DNA of 35,016 bases from Microcaldota archaeon. Its GTDB lineage: Archaea; Micrarchaeota; Micrarchaeia; Micrarchaeales; CABMGC01. The first letter of the stretch is position 1; the number at the start of each line of letters is the position of its first letter. Location of the stretch: assembly GCA_028866935.1 (NCBI GenBank), contig JAGWHH010000004.1, positions 1 to 35,016 on the forward strand. Reading direction: 5' to 3'. Positions 33,167 to 35,016 of this stretch are shown piece by piece. The notes beneath the pieces were generated by a model. That model saw nothing but the letters and a program-made list of their open reading frames with translations, made no database searches and had not been told where the DNA came from. Both the position numbers and the translations under genes were made by a program.

Positions 33167-34492
33167 ATGGAAAGAAAGAAAATTGTTATAATTGGGGCTG
33201 CAGGGCGCGATTTCCATAACTTTAATGTACTATTTAGGAATGCGCCAGGGTATGAAGTTGTAGCTTTTACTGCTGCCCAGATCCCTTATATCTCAAACAA
33301 AGACTATCCGAAGGAGCTTAGTGGAAAGCTATACCCCAAAGGCATCCATATCTATGATGAGAGCGAGCTTCCCAGGCTCATAAAGGAACTGTCGGTAGAT
33401 GCGTGCATACTGGCTTACAGCGACCTTCGCTATGAAGATGTAATGCACAAGGCCAGCTTGGTCAACGCTTGTGGAGCCGACTTTTGGCTTGTTGCGCCAA
33501 GGAGTGCAATGATAAAGTCGAGCAAGCCGGTTATTGGTGTGTGTGGAGTACGCACCGGAGTGGGGAAGAGCCAGACTTCAAGATACATTGCAAAATTCCT
33601 TAAACGTGCTGGATTGAGAGTTGCGGTAATAAGGCACCCTATGCCGTATGGGGTGCTTAAGGATCAGATTGTTGAGCGTTTTTCGAAGCTTTCAGACCTT
33701 GACAAGTACAAGACAACAATAGAGGAAAGGGAGGACTACGAGCCACACATAAAGAACGGATTTGTAGTTTATGCCGGAGTGGATTACGGCAAGATACTTG
33801 AGAAGGCTGAAAAGGAAGCGGACGTAATACTTTGGGATGGGGGAAATAATGACGCCTCATTTTACAAGACTGACATGCTTATTGTTGTGGCAGATCCGCT
33901 CAGGGCAGGCAACGAACTTACATATTACCCAGGAGAGACTGTGGCGCGAATGGCAGATATTTTGCTGATAAACAAGGTAAACTCAGCACGCCCTGAAGAA
34001 GTTGAGCGCGTAAGGGAAGACCTTTCAAAGATAAACCCAAAAGCCAGGATAATACTTGGGAAATCTGAAGTGCTGGTTGACAACCCAAGGCTCATAAAGG
34101 GCAAGCGGGTGCTTCTTGTAGAGGACGGTCCTACAATTACTCATGGAAACATGGCATTTGGCGCTGCGACTGTTGCCGCGCAGCAGTTTGGCGCTGGAGA
34201 GATCGTAGAGGCCAGGAAGTATGCAGTAGGTGCCATAAAGGATACGTTTGCCAAGTATCCAAGCTTGAAGACGGAGCTTCCTGCCATGGGTTACAGCCCA
34301 AAGCAGATACGGGACCTGGAAGCTACAATAAATGCCGCTGACTGCGACTGTGTGGTATCTGCAACCCCAACTGACCTCAAGCGCCTGATAAGCCCTAATA
34401 AGCCCATAGTGCAAGTTACATATGAACTTGTGCCTGTAGGCAGGGAGCTTGATGCGAAGCTTGAGGCTTTCGTGAAAAGCATAAAAAGGTAG
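33167..34492 (+). CDS. COG2403-type P-loop protein, related to cyclic 2,3-diphosphoglycerate synthetase
   Basis: From the ATG at 33167 this is a 441-residue protein. It has an N-terminal Rossmann-like part (KIVIIGAAGRDFHNFNVLFR), a P-loop in GVCGVRTGVGKSQTSRYIAK (about 122-141), VILWDGGNNDASFY (a Walker B-like Asp) and the NKVNSA strand close to the GTPase NKxD. It ends with LVEDGPTITHGNMAFGAATV. This is the pattern of the predicted GTPase family that includes cyclic 2,3-diphosphoglycerate synthetase, an osmolyte enzyme in some methanogens. Whether this member makes that compound is doubtful. An AGGAGC precedes the ATG. An extension to 33083 is not supported: the TATA box TTTTATAAG (33137-33145) lies inside it. 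Confidence 0.7.
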   Translation: MERKKIVIIGAAGRDFHNFNVLFRNAPGYEVVAFTAAQIPYISNKDYPKELSGKLYPKGIHIYDESELPRLIKELSVDACILAYSDLRYEDVMHKASLVNACGADFWLVAPRSAMIKSSKPVIGVCGVRTGVGKSQTSRYIAKFLKRAGLRVAVIRHPMPYGVLKDQIVERFSKLSDLDKYKTTIEEREDYEPHIKNGFVVYAGVDYGKILEKAEKEADVILWDGGNNDASFYKTDMLIVVADPLRAGNELTYYPGETVARMADILLINKVNSARPEEVERVREDLSKINPKARIILGKSEVLVDNPRLIKGKRVLLVEDGPTITHGNMAFGAATVAAQQFGAGEIVEARKYAVGAIKDTFAKYPSLKTELPAMGYSPKQIRDLEATINAADCDCVVSATPTDLKRLISPNKPIVQVTYELVPVGRELDAKLEAFVKSIKR

Positions 34493-34514
34493 TCGTACAT
34501 TCTAATATTCCTGT

Positions 34515-34589
34515 GGACCCATAACTCAGCTTGGTCAGAGTGGCTGGCTCTTAACCAGCAAGTCGAGGGTTCAAATCCCTCTGGGTCCG
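34515..34589 (+). tRNA. trnK: tRNA-Lys (anticodon CUU)
   Basis: The 75-base sequence folds as a complete cloverleaf: acceptor GGACCCA/TGGGTCC, D stem ACTC/GAGT, anticodon stem GCTGG/CCAGC with loop CTCTTAA (anticodon CTT), variable loop of 5 and T arm GAGGG-TTCAAAT-CCCTC. The discriminator base is G, the CCA end is not encoded, and no intron is present. A T-rich run (34590-34597) follows directly. Confidence 0.97.
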
Positions 34590-34597
34590 TTTATTTT
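34590..34597 (+). terminator. T-rich run after the tRNA
   Basis: TTTATTTT follows the tRNA immediately. T-rich runs are typical archaeal termination signals. Confidence 0.4.
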
Positions 34598-34624
34598 TCA
34601 GACAAGTAATCTCCGTCAGCAAGC

Positions 34625-34643
34625 GTTGTTACAAAATAACAAC
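34625..34643. repeat. Inverted repeat GTTGTTA-N5-TAACAAC
   Basis: Perfect 7-base arms separated by CAAAA lie between the tRNA and the promoter of the lysine-rich gene. It could be a hairpin at the end of the tRNA transcript or a regulator site. The rest of 34598-34788 is A/T-rich; a TATA-like TATATTTAAATA at 34672-34683 is the best promoter candidate there, with a leader of about 80 bases. Confidence 0.4.
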
Positions 34644-34788
34644 AGTTTACATGAATATTGCTAAAATGTGATATATTTAAATAGGTGGAGAGCCATAATA
34701 TATTCAGATAGAGGGACCTATGTAGAGATACCTTAGCTTATGAATATTAATATTTTAATGCTGAATATATGAGTTATTAGTGATAAAT

Positions 34789-35016
34789 ATGGTAAAATTG
34801 TTATCTAAAAAAGCAAAAAAGGCTGTAGCCAAGAAGAGTGTTAAAGTAGCTAAAAAGGTAGTACATAAAGTTAAATTACTGAAGAAAACAGTTAAGGCAA
34901 AGAAGGTTATAAAAACAAAGAAGTTATCTAAGACGCAGTTATTGAAGAAAATTAAGGCCTCTTCTGTTAAGAGGGCCGCTAATGCTAAAACAAAGAAACT
35001 CATGGCCCAAAAGCTT
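34789..35016 (+). CDS. Lysine-rich basic protein (partial, runs off the right edge)
   Basis: The ATG at 34789 has GTGAT five bases upstream and opens a frame that stays open for 76 codons to the edge. About 40% of residues are Lys; the remainder are mostly Ala, Val, Leu and Thr, with repeated KKAKK, AKKVV and KTKK units and no Glu or Asp. This resembles linker-histone H1-like or other nucleic-acid-binding tails. The codons are strongly A/T-ending, unlike most neighbours. The fold and full length cannot be judged from this part. A chromatin role is plausible but not shown. Confidence 0.68.
   Translation, partial: MVKLLSKKAKKAVAKKSVKVAKKVVHKVKLLKKTVKAKKVIKTKKLSKTQLLKKIKASSVKRAANAKTKKLMAQKL

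Overview
The window is a gene-dense piece of an archaeal chromosome. Archaeal markers are a histone, the exosome (Rrp4/41/42), SBDS, proteasome alpha subunit, RpoP, L37Ae, Orc1/Cdc6, Pop5/Rpp30, prefoldin beta, aCPSF and Lhr helicase. It also carries genes that archaea obtained from bacteria: grpE-dnaK-dnaJ and gyrB-gyrA. Short compact genes, a two-subunit ADP-forming acetyl-CoA synthetase and several lineage-specific proteins fit a DPANN archaeon, most likely Micrarchaeota/ARMAN-like. That placement is an inference; there is no rRNA here to confirm it. Ribosome binding sites of the form GGTGA/GTGAT a few bases before the start are frequent. GTG and TTG starts are common, and one gene appears to start with CTG.

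Layout. 1-288: an open minus-strand fragment of a surface-type protein without a start codon, then the heat-shock promoter. 289-3855 (+): winged-helix regulator, grpE, dnaK and a C-terminally truncated dnaJ. 3877-5341 (-): a secreted Ser/Thr-rich protein and a small one-pass membrane protein. 5470-6479 (+): histone, a four-Cys protein and a PRC-barrel protein. 6482-6690 (-): a decayed fragment of methionyl-tRNA synthetase. 6764-7770 (-): two paralogues of an unrecognised family, whose third member is at 27883-28587. 7851-12127 (-): psmA, SBDS, rrp4, rrp41, rrp42, rpl37Ae, an unknown gene and rpoP.

12313-16124 (+): Mrp-like ATPase, Orc1/Cdc6, Mre11-like nuclease and a DUF218 protein. 16125-18788 (-): a tail-anchored winged-helix protein followed by the beta and alpha subunits of acetyl-CoA synthetase. 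18871-20121 (+): aCPSF-type ribonuclease. 20172-20525 (-): single-OB-fold SSB. 20628-20839: a GC-rich block without a credible gene, with its own TATA box, a candidate structured RNA. 20840-22986 (-): prefoldin beta, DHH phosphoesterase, rpp30 and pop5. 23044-27886 (+): winged-helix protein, membrane-anchored surface protein and Lhr-type helicase. 27883-28587 (-): third member of the unknown family. 28645-32996 (-): gyrB-gyrA. 33167-34492 (+): COG2403-type P-loop protein. 34515-34589 (+): tRNA-Lys(CUU). 34789 to the edge (+): a lysine-rich basic protein.

The genes cluster by theme: protein folding; RNA decay together with protein turnover and ribosome maturation; replication and repair; RNase P; energy conservation by substrate-level phosphorylation; and DNA supercoiling. 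The least explained parts are the three-member paralogous family, the membrane-anchored winged-helix protein in the acetyl-CoA synthetase operon, the GC-rich block beside the RNase P genes, the unknown gene in the exosome cluster, and the MetRS relic.
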